This document shows, piece after piece, positions 9,054 to 19,113 of a DNA stretch of 43,294 nucleotides. Both the position numbers and the translations under genes were made by a program. The DNA is from an uncultured Thiohalocapsa sp. (GTDB taxonomy: Bacteria > Pseudomonadota > Gammaproteobacteria > Chromatiales > Chromatiaceae). The number at the start of each line of letters is the position of its first letter. The first letter of the stretch is position 1. The notes beneath the pieces were generated by a model that did not search any database, was not told the DNA's origin, and saw only the letters and a program-made list of their open reading frames with translations. The stretch covers positions 1 through 43,294 of the forward strand of contig NZ_CAJXWY010000037.1 of assembly GCF_913062725.1 (NCBI RefSeq), in the 5' to 3' direction.

Positions 9054-9102
9054 TCGAGGCGCGCGGGTCGCGGCGTAGCAGCCACCGCGTGACCCACCTC
9101 GA
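9054..9102 (+). promoter_or_regulatory. Long imperfect hairpin between sdhA and sdhB
   Basis: Nested complementary arms: TCGAGG (9054-9059) with CCTCGA (9097-9102), GGGT (9065-9068) with ACCC (9092-9095), and GCGG (9070-9073) with CCGC (9085-9088), around an 11-base loop. No T-tract follows, so an RNA-processing or stability stem is more likely than a terminator. The sdhB start lies 31 bases further on. Confidence 0.45.
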
Positions 9103-9133
9103 TGCTCGAGATTCCCAACGCGATACTCGAACC

Positions 9134-9826
9134 ATGCAAATCAGCGTATACCGTTACCACCCCGAGCAGGATCAGCAGCCCCGTATGCAGACCTACGAGG
9201 TCGAAGAGCAGCCGGGCATGATGCTGCGCGAGGCCCTGTTGGCCATCAAAGAGCAGGACGAGACCTTCGCCTTTCGGCACTCCTGCGGCGAGGGGGTGTG
9301 CGGCTCCGACGGCATGAACGTCAACGGCAGCAACAAGCTCGCCTGCATCACGCCGGTGTCGGCGCTGAAGCGGCCGATCCAGGTGCGCCCGCTGCCGGGC
9401 CGCCCGGTGATCCGCGATCTGGTCGTGGACATGACCCAGTTCTACGAGCAGTACCGCAGCGTGCAGCCCTACCTCATTCGCAAAGAGCCGCTGCCTGAGC
9501 AGGAAATCCGCCAGTCGCCCGAGGATCGCGACAAGCTCGACGGACTCTACGAGTGCATCATGTGCGGCGCCTGCTCCACCGCCTGTCCGTCGTTTTGGTG
9601 GAACCCCGAGAAATTCCACGGACCCCAGGCGCTGCTGGCATCCTGGCGTTTCCTCGCCGACAGCCGTGACCAGGCCACCGAAGAGCGTCTGGACGCGCTG
9701 GAGGGGCCTTACAAGCTCTTCCGCTGCCACACCATCATGAACTGTGTCGAGGTCTGCCCCAAGGGCTTGAACCCCACCCGCGCCATCGGCAAGATCAAAG
9801 ACCTCATGCTCGAGAAGTCCATCTGA
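9134..9826 (+). CDS. sdhB: Succinate dehydrogenase iron-sulfur subunit SdhB
   Basis: Electron-wire subunit of complex II carrying three clusters. The 230-residue protein shows the [2Fe-2S] ferredoxin-like motif SCGEGVCGSDGMNVNG with its later Cys in KLACITPV, the [4Fe-4S] motif CIMCGACSTACPSFWWNP, and the [3Fe-4S]/[4Fe-4S] motif CHTIMNCVEVCPKGLNP. Start at ATG 9134 gives the usual family N-terminus (QISVYRYHPEQDQQPRMQTY); the upstream GTG 9089 lies inside the intergenic hairpin and adds unmatched residues. No convincing ribosome site precedes it. Confidence 0.96.
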   Translation: MQISVYRYHPEQDQQPRMQTYEVEEQPGMMLREALLAIKEQDETFAFRHSCGEGVCGSDGMNVNGSNKLACITPVSALKRPIQVRPLPGRPVIRDLVVDMTQFYEQYRSVQPYLIRKEPLPEQEIRQSPEDRDKLDGLYECIMCGACSTACPSFWWNPEKFHGPQALLASWRFLADSRDQATEERLDALEGPYKLFRCHTIMNCVEVCPKGLNPTRAIGKIKDLMLEKSI

Positions 9827-9837
9827 CCCCCCGCACC

Positions 9838-10161
9838 ATGAACCGCCGCATGGACCCGCCCGAGACCCAGGCCATGCCTACGCAGGAGGCCGGCCGAGAA
9901 GCGGCGCGGCTGCGCTGGCAGTGTCGCCGCGGCATGCTGGAGCTCGATCTGCTGCTGAATCGCTTCCTGGAGACGGGCTTCCCCGCACTGGATGCCGCCG
10001 GCCGCGCCGACTTCGTGCGTCTGCTGGGCTACCAGGACCAGATCATCCACGATTGGCTCATGGGTCAGGCGGTGCCGGCGGATGCGGCCATGCGGCGCTT
10101 GGTTGGCGAGATTAGGGCAGCGATGCGCAACGCCACGGCCGCCACGGGCGACGCCCCCTGA
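9838..10161 (+). CDS. sdhE: FAD assembly factor SdhE (CptB/YgfY family)
   Basis: SdhE promotes covalent attachment of FAD to SdhA. The 107-residue product carries the family motif Arg-Gly-x-x-Glu (RLRWQCRRGMLELDLLLNRF) and the later helix FVRLLGYQDQIIHDWLMGQ. It starts 11 bases after sdhB, which fits a five-gene sdhCDABE unit. Later in-frame ATGs (9850, 9874) would shorten only the unconserved N-terminus. Confidence 0.92.
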   Translation: MNRRMDPPETQAMPTQEAGREAARLRWQCRRGMLELDLLLNRFLETGFPALDAAGRADFVRLLGYQDQIIHDWLMGQAVPADAAMRRLVGEIRAAMRNATAATGDAP

Positions 10162-10234
10162 GGTGCCGCGCGCACGATCCGCGTCGATCCGCCGGCGGCG
10201 GCGGTCGGCCCCCCGCGTGTCGCAGCGGATACTC

Positions 10235-10260
10235 ACGCCGGGCGGGACACCCGCCGGCGT
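10235..10260 (+). other. GC-rich hairpin in the sdhE-yjjV gap
   Basis: Arms ACGCCGGGCGGG and CCCGCCGGCGT pair over 11 bases with one bulged G around a three-base loop. No T-run follows, so I do not call it a terminator; it may still mark the end of the sdh unit. Nothing else is seen between 10162 and 10398. Confidence 0.3.
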
Positions 10261-10398
10261 CTCACCGGCCCGCTCCTGCACCGCCGGCTTGCCGCAGCCC
10301 ACGGCGCCGGGCCGGTCGCTGGTGACCATGCGCTCGCCCGGAGGCGCCGGTTGCCCGCCTGTGCCGTCCGTTTCAGTGCCGCGCGCCATCCCTCGACC

Positions 10399-11184
10399 AT
10401 GCACCTGATCGATACCCACTGCCACCTCGATGTCGCCGATTTCGATGTCGATCGCGACCGTGTGCTCGCGCAGTGCCGGGCGCAGGGCGTGCGCGACATC
10501 GTGGTGCCGGCCATCGACCGCGCCGGCTGGCCGAAGCTGCTCGCGCTCTGTGCCCGCGAGACCATGCTGCACCCCGCGCTTGGCATGCACCCGGTGTTCA
10601 TGCTCCGCCATCGGCATGCGGATCTGGCGGCGCTGGAAGCCGCCCTCGCCGCGGCGCGACCACTGGCCGTCGGCGAGATCGGCCTCGATTTTGCGCAGGA
10701 GACGGACGCCGCGGCCCGCGAGCGCCAGCGCGACCACTGTGCCGCCCAACTCGCCATCGCCGCGCAGGCCGGGCTGCCGGTGCTGCTGCACGTGCGCAAG
10801 GCCCACGACACCATGCTCGGGCTGCTCCGGCGGGCCGGCGTGCCGGGGGGCATCGCGCACGCCTTCAACGGCAGCCCGGAGCAGGCGCGGGCCTATCTGG
10901 ACCTGGGCTTCAAGCTCGGCTTCGGCGGCATGCTCACCTTTCGGCGCTCGTCCAAGCTGCGCAGGCTCGCGGCCGCGCTCCCCAGCGCGGCCCTGGTGCT
11001 GGAGACGGATGCGCCGGACCTGACCGTCGCCTCCCACCGCTACGAGCGCAACAGCCCCGCATACCTGCCGGAGGTGCTCATGGCCCTCGCCGACGTGCGT
11101 CAGGCCGACCCGGCCGCGGTGGCGGCGGTCACCACCGCCAACGCCCGGGCGGTGCTCGCTCTCCCGGCGCCCGCAACCGCATGA
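10399..11184 (+). CDS. yjjV: TatD-family metal-dependent deoxyribonuclease, YjjV-like
   Basis: A 261-residue TIM-barrel amidohydrolase-fold nuclease. Metal-binding residues lie in DTHCHLD (His-x-His), VGEIGLDF (Glu), LLHVRKAHD (His), IAHAFNGS (His) and LETDAPDL (Asp). The barrel segment GFKLGFGGMLTFRRSSKLRR resembles E. coli YjjV more than TatD itself. TatD-type enzymes act in DNA quality control, with 3'-5' exonuclease activity known for some members. Homology begins at ATG 10399. It overlaps tcdA by four bases (ATGA), so the two are probably translated together. Confidence 0.9.
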   Translation: MHLIDTHCHLDVADFDVDRDRVLAQCRAQGVRDIVVPAIDRAGWPKLLALCARETMLHPALGMHPVFMLRHRHADLAALEAALAAARPLAVGEIGLDFAQETDAAARERQRDHCAAQLAIAAQAGLPVLLHVRKAHDTMLGLLRRAGVPGGIAHAFNGSPEQARAYLDLGFKLGFGGMLTFRRSSKLRRLAAALPSAALVLETDAPDLTVASHRYERNSPAYLPEVLMALADVRQADPAAVAAVTTANARAVLALPAPATA

Positions 11185-11930
11185 GCGCCGCCAGCCCCAT
11201 CGGTGAGCGCACGGCGATCCTCATCGGCGCCGCCGGCTGTGAGCGCCTCGCGGCGGCCCATGTGCTGCTGGCCGGGCTCGGCGGCGTCGGCTCCTTCGCC
11301 GCAGAAGCCCTGGCGCGCGCGGGCATCGGCCGGCTCACCATCGCCGATTTCGACGTCGTGGCGCCGTCCAACCTCAATCGCCAGCTCTGCGCGCTGCACA
11401 GCACCCTGGGTGCACAGAAGGCAGCGGTGATCGCGGCGCGCATTGCGGACATCAACCCGCACTGCGCGGTGACCATCCGGGACGAATTTTTGTCCGTCGA
11501 TGCCCTGCCCACGCTGGTGAGCGAAGGCGCCTTCGATCAGATCGCGGATGCCATCGACAGCCTCAGCAGCAAGGTCGCCCTGCTGGCCGCGGCACTCGAT
11601 GCGGGGATTCCCGTGAGCGCCAGCATGGGCGCCGGCGGGCGCCTGGACCCCACCCGTATTCAGGTCACGGACCTGATGGAAACCCGCGAGTGCGCCCTGG
11701 CGCGGGAAGTGCGCAAGCGCCTGCGCCGTCTTGGCCACACGCGCGGTGTGCAGGCGGTCTGGTCCGATGAGCGCCCGCTGCCGCCGCTGCCGCCGCAGCC
11801 CACCGGCCGCGGCCGCGACCGGGCTGTGAACGGCACCATCAGCTACATGCCGGCGCTGTTCGGGCTGACACTGGCGGGCGTGGTGGTGCGGCGTTTGCTC
11901 GCCGACCCGGCGCGTCCACCCATCGCCTGA
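11181..11930 (+). CDS. tcdA: tRNA threonylcarbamoyladenosine dehydratase TcdA (CsdL)
   Basis: E1-like (ThiF/MoeB superfamily) enzyme that uses ATP to dehydrate t6A37 in tRNA to the cyclic form ct6A. The 249-residue protein has the nucleotide-binding GLGGVGSFAAEALARAGIGR, the acidic end of the Rossmann strand TIADFDVVAPSNLNRQ, SASMGAGGRLDPT and the family-diagnostic NGTISYMPALFGLTLAG. It starts inside the yjjV stop (ATGA). The csdA-csdE sulfur genes linked to it in E. coli are not here. Confidence 0.93.
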   Translation: MSAASPIGERTAILIGAAGCERLAAAHVLLAGLGGVGSFAAEALARAGIGRLTIADFDVVAPSNLNRQLCALHSTLGAQKAAVIAARIADINPHCAVTIRDEFLSVDALPTLVSEGAFDQIADAIDSLSSKVALLAAALDAGIPVSASMGAGGRLDPTRIQVTDLMETRECALAREVRKRLRRLGHTRGVQAVWSDERPLPPLPPQPTGRGRDRAVNGTISYMPALFGLTLAGVVVRRLLADPARPPIA

Positions 11931-12146
11931 TCGGGCGGGCGCCGCAGAACGCCTCGCGCGGGGCAGAGCATCGGCCCAGCACACCGGCGGACTTGCCGAG
12001 CAGAACCGGGCAGAATCGGGCGGGACATCGTGGCGGCAGTGTCGGCGGCTCGGGTGTTACCATCGGGGCGGTCCGCCGCGTTCCATCCTTGCGCTTCCCA
12101 ACCAACATCGCCGCCACCGGCGGCGCCCCTTCCGAGGACTTGCAGC

Positions 12147-13403
<1,257 letters not shown>

Positions 13404-13405
13404 GA

Positions 13406-13421
13406 TCGGCGCGGGCGCCGA
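13406..13421. terminator. Hairpin between convergent icd and csp
   Basis: TCGGCG, loop CGGG, CGCCGA, lying three bases after the icd stop and 20 before the csp stop on the opposite strand. There is no clear T-tract either way, so bidirectional termination or 3' end protection is inferred from position. Confidence 0.35.
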
Positions 13422-13440
13422 CGGCGCGCGCGCCGGCCGG

Positions 13441-13647
13441 TCAGTACGCGCGCTGTACTTTGGCGGCGTGGAGCCCCTTCGGCCCCTGGCTCACCTCGAA
13501 CGCGACTTTCTGGCCCTCTTTGAGCGTCTTGTATCCGTCCATTTCGATGGACGAGAAGTGCACGAAGACATCCTCCTCGCGGTTGTCAGGCTTGACGAAT
13601 CCGTAGCCCTTGGCATTGTTAAACCACTTAACGACGCCTGTCATCAT
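13441..13647 (-). CDS. Cold-shock domain protein (CspA family)
   Basis: A 68-residue single cold-shock-domain protein: RNP1 (KGYGFV) and RNP2 (DVFVHF) in a five-stranded barrel, with [15 protein letters not shown] at the N-terminus. These proteins bind single-stranded RNA/DNA and melt mRNA structure. Two adjacent ATGs exist; a GGAGGAG ribosome site is 8 bases before the first. A strong sigma-70-like promoter (13803-13830) would give a leader of about 150 nt, like that of cold-induced cspA. Which Csp paralogue it is cannot be told from sequence alone. Confidence 0.95.
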   Translation of the reverse strand: MMTGVVKWFNNAKGYGFVKPDNREEDVFVHFSSIEMDGYKTLKEGQKVAFEVSQGPKGLHAAKVQRAY

Positions 13648-14025
13648 GGCGGGATCTCCTCCGGTGCTCGACCGCTGTCGCGCGGTTCGATTGGTGGGTG
13701 GTGGTCGCATCGTTGTTGTCGGCGAGTGCAAGTCTGGACCGATCGCACATCGCCGGGTGCCAGGGTGCGGCCTGCACCGCCCGCCGGTCACCGTATCCCC
13801 GAAGTATAGTCTGCTGATTCACATGGTCAATCGGCGTGATTGCCAACCCGGCGCTGACCCGTGGCTCAGGGTGCCGTGTGTCCAAGATGGGTGCCGATGC
13901 ACGCATGTACGGGCGTAGACGGCGGCGTATGGGGGCTGTATTTTCTGTTGTCGAGCCCTCACAACTTGGAAGGGCGCGAGCCCACCCAACCACCACCCCA
14001 CAGTCTGTCGCGCCAAACCGAAGTC
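13648..14025. other. 378-bp divergent intergenic region csp / clpS
   Basis: It holds the csp promoter and its long untranslated leader (13648 to about 13796). The remaining part up to clpS has no clear sigma-70 pair for the plus strand; a short A/T-rich stretch near 13930-13970 is the only candidate zone. No convincing small ORF was found. Confidence 0.5.
13803..13830 (-). promoter_or_regulatory. Sigma-70 promoter of csp
   Basis: On the minus strand: TTGACC (13830-13825), 16 nt, TATACT (13808-13803). Both hexamers match consensus at 5 of 6 positions. Expected start near 13796, about 150 nt before the csp ATG. Confidence 0.7.
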
Positions 14026-14349
14026 ATGAGCGAGTGGAATCCAAACGAAGACCAGGACTCGGGTCTCGTCGTCCAGGAGTCCAAGCCAGCGCTGAAGCGC
14101 CCACCCTTGTTTAAAGTCTTGCTGGTCAACGACGACTACACGCCGATGGAGTTTGTCGTCCACGTCTTGGAGACATTCTTTCGCATGAACCGCGAGAAAG
14201 CCACCCAGGTGATGCTGCATGTGCACACGCGGGGGGTGGGCGTCTGCGGCGTCTTCACCCGTGATATCGCCGAGACCAAAGTGAACCAAGTCAACGACTT
14301 CAGTCGCGAGAACCACCATCCGCTGCTGTGCACCATGGAGGAAGCGTGA
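14026..14349 (+). CDS. clpS: ATP-dependent Clp protease adaptor ClpS
   Basis: ClpS binds N-terminal Leu, Phe, Tyr or Trp of N-degron substrates and delivers them to ClpAP. The 107-residue product has the usual flexible N-terminus, then [20 protein letters not shown], which carries the Asn-Asp/Thr-Pro-Met-Glu specificity pocket, and the helix with His in [13 protein letters not shown]. Start by family length; a plus-strand ribosome site is weak. clpA follows after 196 bp, and the N-degron-making enzymes aat and bpt are nearby on the opposite strand. Confidence 0.96.
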   Translation: MSEWNPNEDQDSGLVVQESKPALKRPPLFKVLLVNDDYTPMEFVVHVLETFFRMNREKATQVMLHVHTRGVGVCGVFTRDIAETKVNQVNDFSRENHHPLLCTMEEA

Positions 14350-14545
14350 GCCTCAGCTGTCCATCCATCCGCGCGGCCGCCACCAGCCCCGCGATCCGCC
14401 TTGGTGCCGAGGGCTCGCACGGGGGTCCGTATGGCGGGCGACGGCGCGCGCGCACTCATCGAAGCCCCATCGTCGCCACGTCCTGCTGTACCACCGGGCT
14501 TCCGGTATCCTTTTCTTGCTCCCAACGCTATCCAGGGTCCAGAAC

Positions 14546-16810
14546 ATGTTGAGTAAAGAGCTCGAATTCACTCTGAACCACGCTTTCAAGGAAGCGCGCG
14601 AGAAGCGGCACGAGTACATGACCGTCGAGCATCTGCTGCTCTGTCTGCTGGACAACCCCACGGCGGCCAAAGTCCTGCGCGCCTGCGGCGCCGATGCCGA
14701 TAAGCTGCGCAAGGACATCGCCACCTTCATCGACGAGACCACACCCCTGATCGCGGAGGGCGACGCCCGCGAGACCCAGCCGACACTCGGCTTCCAGCGG
14801 GTCCTGCAGCGCGCCGTCTTCCATGTCCAGTCCGCTGGCAAGAAGGAAGTCACGGGCGCCAATGTGCTGGTGGCCCTCTTCAGCGAGCAGGACAGCCAGG
14901 CGGTCTACCTGCTGAATCAGCAGGACGTCTCCCGGCTCGACGTGGTCAACTACATCTCCCACGGCATCTCGAAGGTGCCGGGCGAGGAGCAGGACGACGA
15001 CACCCAGGCCGAAGCCGAGGAGCCGCGCGCAGAGGAAAAGGAATCATCCAGTGCCCTTGACAACTTCGCCACCAACCTGAACGAGCTCGCCCGCCAGGGC
15101 CGTATCGACCCGCTCATCGGTCGCAGCGGCGAGGTGGAGCGCACCGCGCAGATCCTCTGTCGGCGACGCAAGAACAACCCGTTGCTGGTGGGCGAGGCCG
15201 GCGTCGGCAAGACCGCCATCGCCGAGGGGCTCGCAAAGAAGATCATCGACGGCGACGTGCCCGATGTGCTCGGCGATGCAGTCATCTACGCGCTGGACCT
15301 GGGCTCCCTGGTGGCCGGCACCAAGTACCGGGGCGATTTCGAAAAGCGCCTCAAGGCCGTGCTCGCCGAGCTGAGGCGCCGGCCCCATGCCATCCTCTTC
15401 ATCGATGAGATCCATACCATCATCGGCGCCGGCGCCGCATCCGGCGGCGTCATGGACGCCTCCAACCTCATCAAGCCGGTGCTGGCCTCCGGTGAGCTGC
15501 GTTGTATCGGCTCCACCACTTATCAGGAGTTTCGCGGCATCTTCGAGAAGGACCGGGCCCTGACCCGGCGCTTCCAGAAGATCGACGTGCATGAGCCGAC
15601 GGTGGAGGAGACCTTCGAGATCCTGAAGGGCCTGAAGAAGCGCTTCGAGGAGCATCACCAGGTCAGCTACACCAACCCGGCCCTGCGGGCGGCGGCGGAG
15701 CTCTCGGCCAAGTACATCAACGACCGTCACTTGCCCGACAAGGCCATCGACGTCATCGACGAGGCCGGCGCCAACGTTCAGCTGCGCCCGGCGGCCAAGC
15801 GCAAGAAGCGCATCGACGTGGGCGATGTGGAAGCGATCGTCGCCAAGATCGCCCGCATCCCCCCGAAAAAGGTGTCCACGTCCGACACCGAATCCCTGCG
15901 CAACCTCGATCGTGACCTGAAAATGGTCGTGTACGGCCAGAACGAGGCCATCGATGCGCTCACCGCCGCCATTCGCATGAACCGCTCCGGCCTCGGCAAC
16001 GAGGAGAAGCCCATCGGCTCGTTCCTGTTCACCGGCCCCACCGGCGTCGGCAAGACCGAAGTCACCCGCCAGCTGGCGCGTATTCTCAGCATGGAGCTGA
16101 TCCGCTTCGACATGTCCGAGTACATGGAGCGGCACACGGTCTCGCGCCTCATCGGTGCACCGCCCGGCTATGTCGGCTTCGATCAGGGCGGGCTGCTGAC
16201 CGAAGAGATCACCAAGCACCCGCACTCGGTGCTGCTGCTCGATGAGATCGAGAAGGCGCACCCGGATGTGTTCAACCTACTGCTGCAGGTGATGGATCAC
16301 GGCTCGCTCACGGATAACAACGGGCGCAAGGCGGATTTCCGCAACGTGGTGCTGGTGATGACCACCAACGCCGGCGCCGAGGAGACCAGCCGCCGCTCCA
16401 TCGGCTTCACCGAGCAGGACCACTCCACCGACGCCCTGGAAGCACTCAAACAATACTTCACGCCGGAATTCCGCAACCGACTCGATGCCGTGGTGCAGTT
16501 CGACGCGCTGGATCAGACCACCATCGCCAGTGTCGTCGAGAAATTCATCTTCGAGCTGGAACAGCAGCTGGCCGAGAAGAAAGTCGCCCTGGTGGTGGAC
16601 CCGGATGCCAAGGCCTGGCTGGCAGAGAAGGGTTATGACCCGAAGATGGGCGCACGCCCGATGGCGCGGGTCATCCAAAATCACATCAAGAAGCCGCTGG
16701 CCAATGAGCTGCTGTTTGGAGAGCTCGCCGACGGTGGTACCGTAACGGTCAAGCTGGGGCCGGATGACGACCTCATCTTCAGCTACGAAACCGAGAAAGC
16801 GACGGCCTAG
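14546..16810 (+). CDS. clpA: ATP-dependent Clp protease ATP-binding subunit ClpA
   Basis: Hexameric AAA+ unfoldase that feeds substrates to ClpP. The 754-residue protein has the N-domain ([20 protein letters not shown]) that binds ClpS, then D1 with Walker [10 protein letters not shown] and Walker [10 protein letters not shown], then D2 with Walker [10 protein letters not shown] and Walker [16 protein letters not shown]. The ClpP-docking loop is [11 protein letters not shown] (IGF tripeptide). Start at ATG 14546, with AGGG about nine bases upstream, gives the usual N-terminus. clpP is not in the window. A hairpin terminator follows. Confidence 0.97.
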   Translation: MLSKELEFTLNHAFKEAREKRHEYMTVEHLLLCLLDNPTAAKVLRACGADADKLRKDIATFIDETTPLIAEGDARETQPTLGFQRVLQRAVFHVQSAGKKEVTGANVLVALFSEQDSQAVYLLNQQDVSRLDVVNYISHGISKVPGEEQDDDTQAEAEEPRAEEKESSSALDNFATNLNELARQGRIDPLIGRSGEVERTAQILCRRRKNNPLLVGEAGVGKTAIAEGLAKKIIDGDVPDVLGDAVIYALDLGSLVAGTKYRGDFEKRLKAVLAELRRRPHAILFIDEIHTIIGAGAASGGVMDASNLIKPVLASGELRCIGSTTYQEFRGIFEKDRALTRRFQKIDVHEPTVEETFEILKGLKKRFEEHHQVSYTNPALRAAAELSAKYINDRHLPDKAIDVIDEAGANVQLRPAAKRKKRIDVGDVEAIVAKIARIPPKKVSTSDTESLRNLDRDLKMVVYGQNEAIDALTAAIRMNRSGLGNEEKPIGSFLFTGPTGVGKTEVTRQLARILSMELIRFDMSEYMERHTVSRLIGAPPGYVGFDQGGLLTEEITKHPHSVLLLDEIEKAHPDVFNLLLQVMDHGSLTDNNGRKADFRNVVLVMTTNAGAEETSRRSIGFTEQDHSTDALEALKQYFTPEFRNRLDAVVQFDALDQTTIASVVEKFIFELEQQLAEKKVALVVDPDAKAWLAEKGYDPKMGARPMARVIQNHIKKPLANELLFGELADGGTVTVKLGPDDDLIFSYETEKATA

Positions 16811-16822
16811 CAGCCAAATCAC

Positions 16823-16843
16823 GGGACGACGGAGCGTCCCTTT
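16823..16843 (+). terminator. Intrinsic terminator after clpA
   Basis: GGGACG, loop ACGGAG, CGTCCC, then TTT, 13 bases after the clpA stop. The T-run is short (TTTGTG) but position and stem suit a rho-independent terminator between convergent clpA and infA. Confidence 0.6.
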
Positions 16844-16895
16844 GTGCGCCTACTGCACGGTGGCCGGCGCGTTCCGGCCTCAGTGCCAGCGACGC

Positions 16896-17114
16896 TCAGC
16901 GTGCGCGGTACGTGATCCGCCCTTTGCTCAGATCGTAGGGGGTCAGCTCCACCGTCACCTTATCGCCGGTGAGGATGCGGATGTAGTGCTTGCGCATCTT
17001 GCCAGAGATATGAGCGGTTACGACGTGGCCATTCTCAAGCTCCACGCGGAACATGGTATTGGGCAGGGTCTCCATGACCACACCTTCCATCGTGATAACG
17101 TCTTCTTTTGCCAT
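16896..17114 (-). CDS. infA: Translation initiation factor IF-1
   Basis: IF-1 occupies the ribosomal A site during initiation. The 72-residue S1/OB-fold protein reads [20 protein letters not shown] and continues with [20 protein letters not shown] and [11 protein letters not shown], essentially the canonical sequence. Facing clpA and lying beside bpt/aat is a conserved proteobacterial arrangement. An extended -10 promoter candidate lies about 120 bases upstream. Confidence 0.97.
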   Translation of the reverse strand: MAKEDVITMEGVVMETLPNTMFRVELENGHVVTAHISGKMRKHYIRILTGDKVTVELTPYDLSKGRITYRAR

Positions 17115-17230
17115 GGATTTGGATGGGTGCTTCGGTTCCGGCTCCGCGGCCGCGTCGCCGCCACTCGCGCTGTTTGGAAGTTGGGAGGGTGTTGCCAGTC
17201 GTCTTACGGGCCACACCACGTAAGCCCACC

Positions 17231-17239
17231 ATCATATCA
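17231..17239 (-). promoter_or_regulatory. Extended -10 promoter candidate for infA
   Basis: On the minus strand the sequence is TGATATGAT: a TGn extension joined to TATGAT (5 of 6). No good -35 is visible, which is typical of extended -10 promoters. It lies between the bpt stop and infA and would give a leader of about 110 nt. Confidence 0.45.
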
Positions 17240-17320
17240 CACTCGGCTTTTCCAGCTGCCCCCATGCCGACCATCCACGATGCAATATCACGTCGCCTTG
17301 GCAAAGCATCTGCCGGCACG

Positions 17321-18071
17321 CTAGCAGCGGATGATCTCCCCCTTGCCGTAGCGTCGCCACCCGCGTCCGTCCCAGGCCTCGATGGGCCGGAAGCCGTCCT
17401 TGTAGGCCATCTTGCGGCTCTCACCGATCCAGTAGCCCAGGTAGACATACTCCAGGCCCAGGCGACGGGCTTCGCGAATCTGGGCGAGCACCGCATAGGT
17501 GCCCGGCGCGCGTTGGGATTCTTCCGGGTCGAAGAATGTGTAGACCGCCGAGAGGCCATCGCTGAAGAAATCGGTGACGGCAACACCCACCAGTTGGGCG
17601 TCATCGCCTGAGCCGCGGCGGAGCTCCAGAAAACGGGTGTGGCCGCCCCATGGCGCCAGCAGGAAGCGCGCATAGGTCTCCACTGAGACGTCATCGGCCA
17701 TATCGCCGTCGTGATGGCGATGCAGCAGGTAGCGCTCGTAGAGCTGGTAGTGCTCCGCCACGAGGCTGGCCGGGCGGGTGACGATGTGCAGCTCGGCATC
17801 GTTGCGCACGGCGTTGCGGCGCTGGGAGCGGTTCGGCGTAAAGGCGGTCACGGGCACCCGCACCGGTACGCAGCGTTGGCAGCCGCGGCAGGCGGGGCGG
17901 TAGAAATGCTGACCGCTGCGGCGGAAGCCGATCTGTTGTAGCCACTCGGCGCGGGCGGCGTCGATGTTGGCGAGGGGATCGACGAATAGGGTGCGCGCGC
18001 GCAGGCCGTCGATGTAGGAGCATTCGTGCTCGCCGGTCAGGTAGAGCTGCAGATCGCCGCGGGCGGGGCGG

Positions 18072-18082
<11 letters not shown>
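17321..18082 (-). CDS. bpt: Aspartate/glutamate leucyltransferase Bpt (arginyltransferase-like)
   Basis: Bpt transfers Leu from Leu-tRNA to proteins beginning with Asp or Glu, making an N-degron recognised by ClpS. The 253-residue protein has the family blocks: Cys-rich N-terminal domain (ECSYIDGLRARTLFVDP and FYRPACRGCQRCVPVRVPV) and a GNAT-fold C-terminal domain ending YLGYWIGESRKMAYKDGF. Databases often call it arginyltransferase; the Bpt assignment follows bacterial members tested in Vibrio vulnificus. GGAGGT six bases upstream fixes the start. The start overlaps the end of the partial aat copy by 11 bases, which looks like the ancestral aat-bpt junction. Confidence 0.93.
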
Positions 18083-18539
<457 letters not shown>

Positions 18540-19055
18540 TCAGACCGGCGGCGCTAGCGGCTGGAAGTAGCGCATGGCGGTGATCACCAGGCCGACGCCG
18601 GTGACGATGAAGCCGATGAGCCACAAAAAGTGTTTATCTTGGCGCTTGAGCATTTCATCGAAGCGCCTGTCGACTTGCTCGAAGCGCTTGTCGACTTGTT
18701 CGAAGCGCTTGTCCATATCCGCCTTCATGAGATCCAGGCGCTTGTCGACTTGCTCGAAGCGCTTGTCGACTTGTTCGAAGCGCTTGTCGACTTGTTCGAA
18801 GCGCTTGTCCATATCCGCCTTCAGGAGGTCCAGGCGCTTGTCGACTTGCTCGAAGCGCTTGTTGACCTGCTCGAAGCCCTCGCGCATCAGTTCGCGTTGG
18901 TGCTTGAGCTCTTCCTCCACGCGCACCATGCGCTCGTGCAGTTCGATCTCGTATATCGCCGTCGGTTTGCCAAGGCTTTGCTCGGCGATCCAGTCGCTGA
19001 TATGCGCTTTGACGTACTCGCCGATTTGTTGCAGGTCTTGTTGAGCCAGGGCCAT
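18540..19055 (-). CDS. Tail-anchored coiled-coil protein with 7/11-residue repeats, unknown
   Basis: A 171-residue protein of unknown function. Residues 1-60 are an acidic, helical head. Residues 60-141 are repeats in the order 7-7-11-7-7-7-11-7-7-11: heptads RFEQVDK interrupted by hendecads RLDLxKADMDK. Residues 143-161 form a hydrophobic span (LWLIGFIVTGVGLVITAM) close to the C-terminus, giving a tail-anchored membrane layout with the coiled coil in the cytoplasm. ATG 19055 has GGAG eight bases upstream. It lies between aat and the partial aat copy, flanked by direct repeats, so it was probably inserted here. Similar FEQVDKR-type proteins occur widely without assigned function. Confidence 0.85.
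   Translation of the reverse strand: MALAQQDLQQIGEYVKAHISDWIAEQSLGKPTAIYEIELHERMVRVEEELKHQRELMREGFEQVNKRFEQVDKRLDLLKADMDKRFEQVDKRFEQVDKRFEQVDKRLDLMKADMDKRFEQVDKRFEQVDRRFDEMLKRQDKHFLWLIGFIVTGVGLVITAMRYFQPLAPPV
18633..18875 (-). repeat. 21-bp tandem repeats within the coiled-coil gene
   Basis: Near-identical 21-bp units encode the heptad RFEQVDK, and 33-bp units encode RLDLxKADMDK. The high DNA identity between units suggests recent expansion or ongoing homogenisation. All unit lengths are multiples of three, so copy number can change without a frameshift. Confidence 0.85.
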
Positions 19056-19113
19056 CTGCGTGCTCCGTGTTGCCGAGGGGCGATGCCACCGCCGTCGAAT
19101 GTACCAGCAGCCG

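Noticed and set aside
10235..10260. Strong GC hairpin as the sdh operon terminator
   Set aside because: No T-tract follows and the region is generally GC-rich, so it is listed only as a hairpin.
16811..16895. Search for a serine tRNA between clpA and infA as in E. coli
   Set aside because: Only a terminator hairpin is seen; no cloverleaf arms or anticodon loop could be found.
18633..18875. Regular 21-bp direct repeats resembling a short CRISPR-like array
   Set aside because: The units are contiguous without unique spacers and encode heptads of a coiled coil in frame.
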